64,000 nt of DNA from Chloroflexota bacterium (GTDB taxonomy: Bacteria; Chloroflexota; Dehalococcoidia; Lucifugimonadales; UBA3495), in contig JAPPLU010000076.1 in NCBI GenBank assembly GCA_028874075.1, positions 1 through 64,000 on the forward strand, in the 5' to 3' direction. Position numbers and translations under genes: made by a program. A model generated the notes under the pieces. The model saw nothing but the letters and a program-made list of their open reading frames with translations. It had not been told where the DNA came from and searched no databases. Shown piece by piece: positions 26,883 to 35,442 of the stretch; position 1 is the first letter of the stretch; each line of letters opens with the position of its first letter.

Positions 26883-28277
26883 CTAATGTATGAAGGTGAT
26901 GTCCTCCATCTCCGCCGCGGAAACCGTAAGGTATGGTATAAGCTCCCGTATATCCGGCAGGTTTTCCAGTTCATTGACCGAAGCGATTACCGTTTCCGTT
27001 CGCCGCTCTCCCAACACCGGCTCCAGGAGACGCCGTACCTTGGCGTTGACGTCGTCGGTAGACATGGGATTTTCCTTGGTGCCGTAGGCGTGGGGCGTGA
27101 AATGCTCGACAGTGGAACCGTCCTTAAGATTGGCGGCCACCTTGCCGCTCCTGGGGGCCGACGGATCCATCAAGTCTTCGTCGGCAATCAGGGTAATCCG
27201 GTCCTTCACTGAAAGGGTTGCCGGGTCGGACATTCGCTGGTAGTCGTGGGTGGACAGGAAAGTAACCTCGCCGTCCATCAAGGCCACGGCAATCATGTGC
27301 TGGCAGTTGACGTCAGGCATGGAACGATTGTTGACGACGCCCGCGCCGTCCCTGGGCAATCGCACGGTGACGCTCTCCACATTATCCACGGTTAGTCCAT
27401 GCCGCCGTTGCAGGGCGAAGAAGGCATCCAGGGGAGCCTGAATCGGGTAGCCCACCGAGTAAGGCTTGATAGCCGTCTCGGTAATGAAGAACCTGCTGCC
27501 CAGGCCGGCCACCATTTCCTGCGGCCTTGGGTCCAGCGACAGGGCCTGAAGCACGTTGTGCTCGCCCTGGAAAATGTCCCATACCCCTGTGAGGCCGGCT
27601 TCGGACATGGTGGCTGCGGTGACGCCGTTCCGAGCCCCCATGCCGGCAAAGTCGAAAGCCTTTTCGACGTGCTCGGCGTCCCTAACCCAACTCCACAGGC
27701 CGGACACCTGCTGGGCGGCGTAGGAGAGGGAGTAACGCATGCCGGCCTCGTCCAGCCTGGCGATGGACGCTGCCGCCCCCACGCTGCCCATGGTGGAACT
27801 GGTGCCCTCGGCGCTACGGTGCCCGCCCCGAACCGCGTCCGGGTCCAGGGCCAGCAGGAAACGGCAGCAAAGGTCATAACCCAGGGCCACGGCCCGTATC
27901 AGTTCTTCGCCGGAACTGCCCGCCCTTTCCGCCATAGCCAGGGCGGCCGGAACCACAGAGCAGCCGGGGTGGGACTTGGTGACGGGCTCAAAGTCGTCAG
28001 TCTCATCGGCATGGCCGAACATGCCATTGGCCAATGCCGCGTTAACCGCAGACGTTCTTATATCGGTGGCCAGCACCGAGGCCTCAGGGGTGCCGCCCTG
28101 GAGGCCGATGTATTTGATGGCCATTTCGCCAGGCTTCAGTCGCGCGCCCGAAATCACTGCCGCCAGGCTGTCCAGAATCCGATGCTTGGCGGCCACGGCC
28201 ACGTCGGGCGGCAGACTGCGGTCCCTAGCCTCAACCATGTAGCTGGCCAATTGTCCCGTGATGTCAGGTGTAACCAA
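26883..28277 (-). CDS. MmgE/PrpD-family protein
   Basis: A 464-residue all-helical-plus-cap protein of the MmgE/PrpD family, which includes 2-methylcitrate dehydratase and cis-aconitate-type enzymes. Typical blocks are HRILDSLAAVISGA, ANGMFGHADETDDFEPVTKSHPG (cut here as its core: GHADETDD), SVGAAASIARL and KPYSVGYPIQAPLDA. The TTG start at 28277 has AAGGAGG six bases upstream, so the slightly longer open frame was trimmed. Many members act on unrelated substrates, so dehydratase activity is only a guess. Confidence 0.88.
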   Translation of the reverse strand: MVTPDITGQLASYMVEARDRSLPPDVAVAAKHRILDSLAAVISGARLKPGEMAIKYIGLQGGTPEASVLATDIRTSAVNAALANGMFGHADETDDFEPVTKSHPGCSVVPAALAMAERAGSSGEELIRAVALGYDLCCRFLLALDPDAVRGGHRSAEGTSSTMGSVGAAASIARLDEAGMRYSLSYAAQQVSGLWSWVRDAEHVEKAFDFAGMGARNGVTAATMSEAGLTGVWDIFQGEHNVLQALSLDPRPQEMVAGLGSRFFITETAIKPYSVGYPIQAPLDAFFALQRRHGLTVDNVESVTVRLPRDGAGVVNNRSMPDVNCQHMIAVALMDGEVTFLSTHDYQRMSDPATLSVKDRITLIADEDLMDPSAPRSGKVAANLKDGSTVEHFTPHAYGTKENPMSTDDVNAKVRRLLEPVLGERRTETVIASVNELENLPDIRELIPYLTVSAAEMEDITFIH

Positions 28278-28329
28278 CAGGACCCTCCTTATTGTCGTCA
28301 ATTTCGTTCAATTGAAAGGTCAAGAAAGG

Positions 28330-28359
28330 GCGGTCTGCCAGTGGGGACCGGCAGACCGC
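28330..28359 (-). terminator. Terminator hairpin
   Basis: A perfect 10-bp stem GCGGTCTGCC/GGCAGACCGC with a 10-nt loop. On the minus strand it is followed by CCCTTTCTTG. It separates the 4-TM protein gene from the MmgE/PrpD gene. Confidence 0.65.
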
Positions 28360-28407
28360 ATGACTGAACCTGGTTAGTGGATACTCAACTGGATAGGCAG
28401 AGTCCGT

Positions 28408-28866
28408 TTAACCGCGGGTGCGAAAGTGAAAATAGAGACCGATCAGGGTGGATAGCCCGCCGGCCCCGATCATACCCCCGAAGTGGGTGATGTTAACCCT
28501 CGTATCCCGCGCTCCCATATAGGTGGCTTCAGTAAAAAAGCTCCAATAGGCATTACCCACCGCGCTGCCGATCACGCCGGCCGCAATCACCAACAGAATT
28601 GTCGCCGATATAATGTACCAGCGGAGGTTTAGGTTAATCCAGCAACCATAGGCGCCAATACCAGCGCCCAGCCCGATTCCGATTACGTAAATGGCAAGGT
28701 GGATATTCGCGCCCCAGGGGTACCCCACCAGGGCATTAAAAGTTAGCGCCGCCCAGCCTCCAACAATGCCCAGCATCATGCCAACAAAGATACTCGCGAT
28801 TGTCCGGGCCATGGGTATGACGAAGCCGTAAATTCCGCCATCTACCATAGTGACTGGAAGTTTCAT
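28408..28866 (-). CDS. Small integral membrane protein, unknown
   Basis: A 152-residue protein that I do not recognise. It has about four hydrophobic segments (approximately 15-45, 52-75, 82-105 and 128-148), is rich in Gly, Ala and Ile, and ends with a short basic tail FHFRTRG. The ATG has AGGAC upstream. The helices resemble tripartite-tricarboxylate or small-transporter subunits only in general composition. It stands alone between a terminator and a repeat-rich gap. Confidence 0.65.
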   Translation of the reverse strand: MKLPVTMVDGGIYGFVIPMARTIASIFVGMMLGIVGGWAALTFNALVGYPWGANIHLAIYVIGIGLGAGIGAYGCWINLNLRWYIISATILLVIAAGVIGSAVGNAYWSFFTEATYMGARDTRVNITHFGGMIGAGGLSTLIGLYFHFRTRG

Positions 28867-29030
28867 TCTGTCCGTCCTGAAAAAACGTGAGAATAGTGTC
28901 GACTAATGGCCGACTGCCCAAGTAAAACGATGGAATTGTGATTCCAGCCAAGGTTCGAAAGATAATCAACATATATGGTACTAGGTTTTTCGGATTTAGC
29001 AACAATTTTGCAGCGGAAGTAACTGTTCGG

Positions 29031-29118
29031 AGGCAAGGGAAATACACTCGCCCCCAATGGCGTCCTTCCAGTCCGACGCGGCGGACCGGAAGTCACGAAA
29101 CCAACGAGACCTGCGACG
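29031..29118. repeat. Dispersed repeat, copy A
   Basis: Starts AGGCAAGGGAAATACACTCG and ends at ACCTGCGACG. It aligns along its length with copy B at 29646-29733; shared words include CCCCCAATG, CGTCCTT, GACCGGAA and CCTGCGACG. Confidence 0.6.
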
Positions 29119-29363
29119 AAACGCAAGGCGGGATTTCCGGTTGCTCTGCCGGAGACGGACACCGGAGAGACGGCTCATAGGGCGGCAGGACTTTTCACGT
29201 CCGACCAGTTTCCAACAATGCTCCGGCTCAAGCAGGCTGAGGGAAGGTCCCCAAGATGCCGGGCGCCTGAGAAATCCGGCATGACGACTGCCCAGACCTG
29301 CCAACCACGGGATATCGCTCCGGCCTTTCGGCGTTCCCGGATTAATGGATTTTTTGCTTTTCA

Positions 29364-29515
29364 GGGCCATTTTGGGCCATTTTGGGCCGTTTCGTATCTG
29401 ATAACAGGGCCATGACGGCGCCGGATGGCACTCCGGTGGGCCACTGGGAGCCGTTGTCCAGATAGGGAATCGACCCGAGATATGGCCCATGGAGGGCCAT
29501 TTTGGGCCGTTCCGG
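29364..29515. repeat. GGGCCATTTTGGGCC word cluster
   Basis: The 15-nt word GGGCCATTTTGGGCC occurs in overlapping form at 29364-29390 and again at 29494-29508. Related GGGCCAT and GGCCC words lie between and after them. Confidence 0.55.
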
Positions 29516-29645
29516 GCCACTTTTAGGCACAGCCGGAGAGGGCCGGATCTGACCGATTAACCAGGTAACCAGGGCGATCAGTAGAATTATGGTAGAGGGG
29601 TGTTTTCCATTATGGCAAGGCGCTAGTGTCAGGGGAGACAGGTCA

Positions 29646-29733
29646 GAGGCAAAGGGAACACACCGGCCCCCAATGCCGTCCTTGCCGTCCGCCGCATTGG
29701 ACCGGAATCCTCGAACGCGAGTGAGCCTGCGAC
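29646..29733. repeat. Dispersed repeat, copy B
   Basis: Starts AGGCAAAGGGAACACACC and runs to CCTGCGACG, in the same orientation as copy A, with scattered substitutions and small indels. No open reading frame is conserved between the copies. Confidence 0.6.
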
Positions 29734-29960
29734 GTACTGCAAAGCAAAGGCTTGCGAATACGGGCTTTCGCCGGTATGACAGGTTGGGCCGGCAAGACAA
29801 TCTCCATAATTCTGGCCAGTTACCCGGGACGTGACGGCGTTCCGATTCAGGTGGTTTCACAATTTTGAGGGATTTCAACAGTCTGTCAGGGCGGGTTTCA
29901 AACTTGTTCCTACGAGTCCATACCATCTAAATTTGAACGCTTCCCCGGAACGGGCGTGGA

Positions 29961-29989
29961 TTGACAAAAATACTCGTGGAGGGTATAAG
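29961..29989 (+). promoter_or_regulatory. Strong promoter of the first binding-protein gene
   Basis: A consensus TTGACA, a 17-bp spacer, and TATAAG. Transcription would start near 29996 and give a leader of about 145 nt. Confidence 0.75.
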
Positions 29990-30038
29990 TTTCGGGAAAT
30001 GTCGGACAGGCTGAATCGGCGATAAATGCCATCGGTAT

Positions 30039-30064
30039 AGACGGGCAATCGGCTCCGTCTTTTT
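30039..30064 (+). terminator. Leader hairpin with T-tract (possible attenuator)
   Basis: AGACGG pairs with CCGTCT around a 10-nt loop and TTTT follows directly. It lies inside the untranslated leader between the promoter and the ATG at 30141, so it could end transcription early. Confidence 0.45.
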
Positions 30065-30140
30065 GTTGCGTTGAGTGTTATGGTCGGCGCATTCACTTCC
30101 GGTGTTATCAATCTTCCACAATCAAGGAGGTTTTCGAGGC

Positions 30141-32042
30141 ATGACGTTTACCAAAGGGTTCTCCTGGCGAAGGAGTTTCCTGTCATTAGCAGTTTTAATT
30201 AGCGTTCTTGCGGTGGCCTGCGGCGCTTCTGAACCAGCGGCGCCCGCCCAGGAACCAGCGGCCGCTCCAGAGCAGCCGGCAGCGGCGATGGAAGAACCTA
30301 CTGCGGCACCGGCAGTCCCGACGGACGCCAGGGCGCTGACCGAGACTCGCCAGTTTGAGTCAACTCCCACACCTTCGGCGTCGATGAGTGATGCCGCGCC
30401 CGCCCCGGCGGCCACGCCTACTCCCATTGCTGCGGTCTCGGCCAAGGACACGATCATCTTGGTGACCCAGGAAGAACCGACGTCGCTTGGCACTTTCAGC
30501 GATGGCTGCAGCGGCAACGTACCGTCCATGATCTGCGAAGAGATCGCTACAGATCCTTTTACCTGGATTGACAGCACCAACTTTGAAGTCGTGCCTTTGA
30601 GCGGCGTGGAGAGTTGGTCCCAGATTGACCCCCAGCGGTGGCGCTTTAACCTGCGGGATGGCGTGGAATTCCACAACGGAGAGCCCTGGAACGCCGACGC
30701 TGTGGCCTGGAACCTGGACCTGAACGGTCGCCCCGATATCGGTGGCGGATACAGCTTCCATCAGAAGATTGAAGGTGAAGCTGTTGATGAGCTAACGGTG
30801 GATGTTGTTTGCGAGGGCCCATGCCCGATTTTCCCACGGACGGCTATCTTCACCGTTTTCCAGGCTCCGCAGTGGTATGAAAGCGCCAGTGAAGACGATA
30901 GAGAGCGAAACACTATAGGCATTGGCCCTTACAGGATTGTGGAGTGGCGGCCAGGTGTTGAAGTAGAAATTGAGGCCTACGACAACTACAAGCCTAATTC
31001 GGCGTTTGATGCCCAAGCCCCGTCCATTAAATCTGCTTTCCAAGTGTGGCGCCCTGAACCGCTGGTCCGGGCGGCCATGATTCAGGCCGGCGAGGCCCAC
31101 TGGGCAGTGGACATCGGTTTCGAGAACATTGATTCCGTGCCTCTCGCCAAGAGCGGAACCAACAATGAGGTCTTTACCCTGGTAGCGGACAATATCTGGC
31201 ATCCCGAACTGAGGAAAAAGGAAGTTCGCCAGGCCCTGGCTCTTGGCGTTGACTGCCAGACCCTGATGGAAGTTCTCTACGACGGCCTTCAGGAGTGCAT
31301 AGGAAACATCTCCCAGTGGGGTACCGTTGGCATAACGGAGAGCAACTACGCCGATTATGGCTTCGACCCCGAGATGGCTCGTGAATTGTTGGCTACGTCC
31401 GGCTATTACAAGCCCGATTATGATCCGGAACGGAATAACTACGACGTCAATGAAGAAATACGGATCCATACCCGTGCTGCCCGTGTGTACCGCGGCCTGG
31501 AAATGTTTGAGTCCGTAGTCTCCACCTGGCGTGAAGAGCTGGGCGTCAATGCCCACGTAGTGGTTCTGGAGCCTAACCGAGCCCGTGAAGCCCGCCGTTC
31601 GGGTTGCGGAAAGTTCATCCAGGTAGCGGACGACGGGACCCAGGATCGCTCCGGCGCCCTGGCTTGCTCTGAGCAGGATCCTCCTGCTCCCTTCGGTTCT
31701 TCGACCCACTACTATGAGACGGCTACCTCCAACGAGGCGCTGGACATGCAGCGTCAGCTCGTGCTGCGGAATAGCTGTTTCAACGTAAATAGCCGTGTCT
31801 GCAACCTGGTGCCAGGTCTTGATGGCATGACCTTTGAGGAGAGTATCACCGACGCCATTGAGACTGCTCTGGGACCCGATCGGACACGCAAAATGGAGGC
31901 GATGGCCCAGATCATTCACGATGAATACTGGTTCCTGCCCTTCTTCGTTTCCGTTCAGGTGTATGGAATGTCGGAAGACCTGGAATGGGAACCCCGATAC
32001 GATCCTCGAACCCGTGTGAATTCCATGCGGTTCACTCAGTAA
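30141..32042 (+). CDS. ABC transporter family 5 binding protein, lipoprotein (copy 1)
   Basis: A 633-residue peptide/nickel-type (SBP_bac_5) solute-binding protein. The signal peptide ends in LAVAC (Cys27), then comes an Ala/Pro/Glu-rich tether (about 28-110) and the binding domain. Family blocks are WRFNLRDGVEFHNGEPWNA, GIGPYRIVEWRPG and KKEVRQALALGVD. ATG 30141 has AAGGAGG at 30124-30130. It is a close paralogue of the next gene; both share IWHPEL.KKEVR and CIGNISQWGTVGI. The unusual cysteines in CSGNVPSMICEE and CEGPCPIF may form disulfides. The ligand is unknown. Confidence 0.92.
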   Translation: MTFTKGFSWRRSFLSLAVLISVLAVACGASEPAAPAQEPAAAPEQPAAAMEEPTAAPAVPTDARALTETRQFESTPTPSASMSDAAPAPAATPTPIAAVSAKDTIILVTQEEPTSLGTFSDGCSGNVPSMICEEIATDPFTWIDSTNFEVVPLSGVESWSQIDPQRWRFNLRDGVEFHNGEPWNADAVAWNLDLNGRPDIGGGYSFHQKIEGEAVDELTVDVVCEGPCPIFPRTAIFTVFQAPQWYESASEDDRERNTIGIGPYRIVEWRPGVEVEIEAYDNYKPNSAFDAQAPSIKSAFQVWRPEPLVRAAMIQAGEAHWAVDIGFENIDSVPLAKSGTNNEVFTLVADNIWHPELRKKEVRQALALGVDCQTLMEVLYDGLQECIGNISQWGTVGITESNYADYGFDPEMARELLATSGYYKPDYDPERNNYDVNEEIRIHTRAARVYRGLEMFESVVSTWREELGVNAHVVVLEPNRAREARRSGCGKFIQVADDGTQDRSGALACSEQDPPAPFGSSTHYYETATSNEALDMQRQLVLRNSCFNVNSRVCNLVPGLDGMTFEESITDAIETALGPDRTRKMEAMAQIIHDEYWFLPFFVSVQVYGMSEDLEWEPRYDPRTRVNSMRFTQ

Positions 32043-32065
32043 GACAGCAGATACCGCGAGTTTTT

Positions 32066-32112
32066 TGCGTCCCGGTCGCCAACCCTTGGCCCGGGGCGCA
32101 TTTGTTTTTCTA
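32066..32112 (+). terminator. Terminator after binding-protein copy 1
   Basis: GCGTCCCGG and CCGGGGCGC form a stem (one G-T pair), and ATTTGTTTTTC follows. Confidence 0.65.
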
Positions 32113-32320
32113 TGGCAGTCCAGTGGAGCAAAGTATAGAATTGGATAGGGCTTGCTTGCTGGATAGGGCTGGGCACGTTGTTCGGGAGCATTGATATGAC
32201 ATTGGGTGGGCATCACCGGGGCCGACCTGGAGGGTTACGCCCGGCAAGCCGCAATGTTGGACTTGTGGCAGTCGATTTTTACTGTCAACCGAACAAACCG
32301 GCGCGAATCGATATCCCGGG

Positions 32321-34108
32321 GTGGGCGTGCGATTGAATACTGCTGTGCTAAAGGCGGAATATCTGAAGATTCTGGGCGGGATGGTTGCTGTCCTGATGGT
32401 GATGGCTTCGGCTTGCGGATCTTCAGCCTCCCAAGTCCAGGCTCCGGATATCCAGACCGAGCCAGGGCAAAGCGCCTCCGCCGCCTCTCCCGTTCCAGTG
32501 CCCACGCCCGGCGCAGCCACGACCGCATCAGACAGTATCGTCTTCGTGACTCAACGGGAACCCGACTCCCTGGGCGCCTGGAGCGTCGGCTGCACCGGCA
32601 GCGTCCCTAATGCGGTCTGCGGGGAAATCGCCTCTGATCCCCTTACCTGGATTGACGGCGCCAACTTCGAGATCGTGCCCCTGTCGGGTGTGGAAAGCTG
32701 GTCCCAGCAGGCGAGTAAACGGTGGCGATTCAATCTGCGCGAAGACGTCACCTTTCACAACGGCGAACCCTGGAACGCCGCCGCCGCCAAGATGGGACTT
32801 GACTACATGGGCGACACGGCTACTTCCGGCCACGGCCGAGAGGCCTTTGGGTTACATGGCGTTATCTCCGGGGAGGTGGTAGACGAGCTCATCGTAGATG
32901 TGGTTTGCGAGGTGGCCTGTCCTATTTTACCCCGGACGGCGATCCTCACCACCTTCCAGGCTCCCGAATGGTGGAACAACGCCTCCGAAGACGAGCAAGC
33001 TGCGATGACAGTCGGCCTGGGGCCCTATCGAATTGTGGAGCACGTGCCCGGCGTGGAAGTCCTGCTGGAGAGCTACGAGGGTTACAAGGCTAATGGCGCT
33101 TATGAAGCGCAGGCGCCGGCCGTCAAGACTGCCAGGCAGGTCTGGCATTCGGACCCCCTGGTCCGGGCCGCCATGACCGGGTCCGGCGAAGGACACTGGG
33201 CGGTGGATATCGGGTTCGAGAACACCCATGCGGCGCCGGTAGCCAGGACGGGCGCCACTAACGAAGTCTTCACCCTGGTTGCCGATAACATCTGGCACCC
33301 GGAACTACAAAAGAAAGAAGTGAGGGCGGCGCTGGCCCATTCGGTGGACTGTCACCTATTGATGGAGGTCCTGTACGACGGCCTGCAGCAGTGTATCGGC
33401 AATATCTCGCAGTGGGGCACCGTGGGCATTGGTAAGGGCAACTTCACACCCTATGACTATAACCCCGGGTTATCCCGCGACTTGCTGGCTTCCAGCGGCT
33501 ACTACCACGTGGACTACGACCCTGAGACGAACAACTACCGGGTCAATCCGAGTATCTTGATTCACACCAGGCTCAAACGGGTTTACCGTGGGCTGGAGCT
33601 GTTCGAGACGGTGGTGACCGGTTGGAGGGAACTGGGTGTGAACGCTGAGGTGGTGGTTCTGGAGCCTTCCAAGGCCCGCGACCTGCGCCGTTCCGGGTGC
33701 GGCGCCCTGCAAGCCGATTTGCAGCTTGACTGCGTTAACCAGGACCCGCCAGGCGTTGGTTCATCGGCCCATTACTACGAGACGGCTACCTCGAACGAGG
33801 CGTTGGATATGCAGCGCCAGCTACTGCTCCGCGCCAGTTGCCATAGTGTAAACAGCCGGGTATGCAACCTGGCTCCCGGCCTTGAAGGAATGACCTTTCA
33901 GGAGAGTATTGCCGATGCCGTCGCTACACCTATGGGACCTGTCCGGCAGCGCAAGATGGAGGCCCTGGCCCAAACTATTCACGATGAATATTGGTTCCTG
34001 CCCTTCTTCGTCCCGGTGCAGATCTACGGGCTGGCTCACAACCTGGATTGGGAACCGCGCTACGACTCCCGCATCCGTCTCAATACCATGAGATTTACCG
34101 AACAATAG
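32321..34108 (+). CDS. ABC transporter family 5 binding protein, lipoprotein (copy 2)
   Basis: A 595-residue paralogue of the preceding binding protein. The signal peptide ends in MASAC, followed by a shorter tether of about 40 residues. The core is strongly alike, for example WIDGANFEIVPLSGVESW, VDIGFENTHA and MEVLYDGLQQCIGNISQW. The cysteine pattern of copy 1 is kept. The GTG at 32321 is used, with GTG 32327 also possible. The tandem pair looks like a recent duplication, perhaps giving two ligand ranges to one permease. Confidence 0.92.
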   Translation: MGVRLNTAVLKAEYLKILGGMVAVLMVMASACGSSASQVQAPDIQTEPGQSASAASPVPVPTPGAATTASDSIVFVTQREPDSLGAWSVGCTGSVPNAVCGEIASDPLTWIDGANFEIVPLSGVESWSQQASKRWRFNLREDVTFHNGEPWNAAAAKMGLDYMGDTATSGHGREAFGLHGVISGEVVDELIVDVVCEVACPILPRTAILTTFQAPEWWNNASEDEQAAMTVGLGPYRIVEHVPGVEVLLESYEGYKANGAYEAQAPAVKTARQVWHSDPLVRAAMTGSGEGHWAVDIGFENTHAAPVARTGATNEVFTLVADNIWHPELQKKEVRAALAHSVDCHLLMEVLYDGLQQCIGNISQWGTVGIGKGNFTPYDYNPGLSRDLLASSGYYHVDYDPETNNYRVNPSILIHTRLKRVYRGLELFETVVTGWRELGVNAEVVVLEPSKARDLRRSGCGALQADLQLDCVNQDPPGVGSSAHYYETATSNEALDMQRQLLLRASCHSVNSRVCNLAPGLEGMTFQESIADAVATPMGPVRQRKMEALAQTIHDEYWFLPFFVPVQIYGLAHNLDWEPRYDSRIRLNTMRFTEQ

Positions 34109-34289
34109 GGTAGAGACGCATTTCGCCCTGGAACTGCCTTTCGATCGTACGTCCAGGCCTCGGAGGCTGGTTGTTTTCTTCCGCAGGAGGGGCTGTTAGT
34201 GAGTGGGAACGGAGGACGAGTCGCTACCCCATGAAGGTTACCCCTATTACGATGGATTATTGATTGTCAAAATCCAAATATTACAGGTT

Positions 34290-34301
34290 GGTCGTACGAC
34301 C
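34290..34301. promoter_or_regulatory. Palindrome, candidate operator
   Basis: GGTCGTACGACC, perfectly self-complementary, about 65 bp upstream of the -35 box of the permease promoter. Confidence 0.3.
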
Positions 34302-34366
34302 GATAACAAGGAAACTTGGCCTTGTGAATAGAACAGAGGAATTTCTTCCCAATTGCCTTATGGTAG

Positions 34367-34395
34367 TTGACGATAAAGGAAATTAGCTTTAATAT
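34367..34395 (+). promoter_or_regulatory. Promoter of the first permease pair
   Basis: TTGACG, a 17-bp spacer, and TAATAT, about 68 bp before the GTG at 34463. Confidence 0.55.
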
Positions 34396-34462
34396 CCTTC
34401 ACCAACCAAAGTTTGATCGGTAGTTCTGGCTTGACCAAGAAACTGTTCTGACGGGGGACAAA

Positions 34463-35392
34463 GTGCGTAACTACATGATTCGCCGGCTCGGCCATTCCGT
34501 ATTCATTGTGGCCGGACTAATGGGGTTACTCTTCCTCGCCATTAACGTATTGGGCGACCCGGTGGAGTTGATGGTTGATGAGGACGCTTCTCAAGAGACT
34601 ATCGACGCATTGCGGGCAAAGTTCGGCCTGGACCGCCCTCTCTACATCCGGTTTGCCGACTTCTACTGGGACCTGGCAAGGTTGGACTTCGGCAAGTCAC
34701 TGCGCCACAGAATAGACGCCCAGGAAATGATATTCGACCGGCTGCCCAACACGGCGGTTCTGGCGCTGGTTGCTTGGGCCATAGGTATGTTAGGCATTCC
34801 GCTGGGTATGCTGGCAGCTAGACGTCCGCGAGGGTTTTTTGACCGCGTCGTCAACGTTCTCTCCTTTGCAGTCATTTCCGTGCCCCAGTTCTGGCTGGCC
34901 CTGATGTTGATCCTGGTGATTTCCGTGCAGCTTGACCTGCTGCCCACGTCCGGGTTCAAAGGGCTGGGCCCCGAGGGCTGGAAGTACATGGTGTTGCCGG
35001 CCATGGCCCTGGCCCCCACGGTGCTGGGCCGAAATGCCCAGATTACCCGGTCGACCATGATCGAAGAAGTCGCCAAGCAATATGTTTCCACTGCTCGCTC
35101 CAAGGGCTTGGGTGAAACCGCCATTCTCTATGGTCACGTTCTGAAGAACGCTTCCATTTCAATTGTTACGCTGATGGGCGACGAACTGGCCGGTTTCATG
35201 AACGGTTCCACAGTAGTGGAGATCATCTTTGGCTGGCCTGGAATTGGTAAGCTTCTAATCGACGGAATCAATGCCCGCGATCTGCCCATCGTTACGGCCT
35301 CCGTATTCGTGGTGGCCTTGATGGTGATGGTTATCAACCTGTGTGTGGACTTGCTTTACACCTGGCTGGACCCGAGAATCTCCTACAGCTAG
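34463..35392 (+). CDS. ABC transporter permease, DppB type
   Basis: A 309-residue inner-membrane permease with about six helices. The N-terminal region GDPVELMVDEDASQE and FGLDRPLYIRF, then LDFGKSLRH, PNTAVLAL and the cytoplasmic coupling loop ARSKGLGETAILYGHVLKNA are classic for the DppB/OppB family. It ends WLDPRISYS. The start is GTG 34463. It pairs with the DppC-type gene 50 bp downstream. No ATPase gene follows. Confidence 0.93.
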   Translation: MRNYMIRRLGHSVFIVAGLMGLLFLAINVLGDPVELMVDEDASQETIDALRAKFGLDRPLYIRFADFYWDLARLDFGKSLRHRIDAQEMIFDRLPNTAVLALVAWAIGMLGIPLGMLAARRPRGFFDRVVNVLSFAVISVPQFWLALMLILVISVQLDLLPTSGFKGLGPEGWKYMVLPAMALAPTVLGRNAQITRSTMIEEVAKQYVSTARSKGLGETAILYGHVLKNASISIVTLMGDELAGFMNGSTVVEIIFGWPGIGKLLIDGINARDLPIVTASVFVVALMVMVINLCVDLLYTWLDPRISYS

Positions 35393-35442
35393 TCTCATTT
35401 AAGTTGAAGACGCCTATTCTGTTCTGAGGATTTGATTTCGAC

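Larger units (their letters stand above)
28867..30140. other. Gene-free, repeat-bearing intergenic region (1.27 kb)
   Basis: No credible gene. It contains two diverged copies of a repeat of about 90 bp (29031-29118 and 29646-29733) and a cluster of GGGCCATTTTGGGCC words (29364-29390 and 29493-29515). Its last 200 bp hold the promoter and leader of the first binding-protein gene. Open frames read on the minus strand are low-complexity (repeated NGPKWPKMA-type words) and arise from the repeats. Confidence 0.55.
34109..34462. other. Intergenic region before the first permease pair
   Basis: 354 bp without a gene. It has a perfect 12-bp palindrome GGTCGTACGACC at 34290-34301 and a promoter at 34367-34395. 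Confidence 0.5.

Noticed and set aside
28996..29926. 174- and 194-codon minus-strand frames in the repeat-rich gap
   Set aside because: Low-complexity repeated words from the repeats, no ribosome site and no motif.
30792..32216. 474-codon antisense open frame
   Set aside because: Opposite a well-conserved binding-protein gene, with no family motif or ribosome site.
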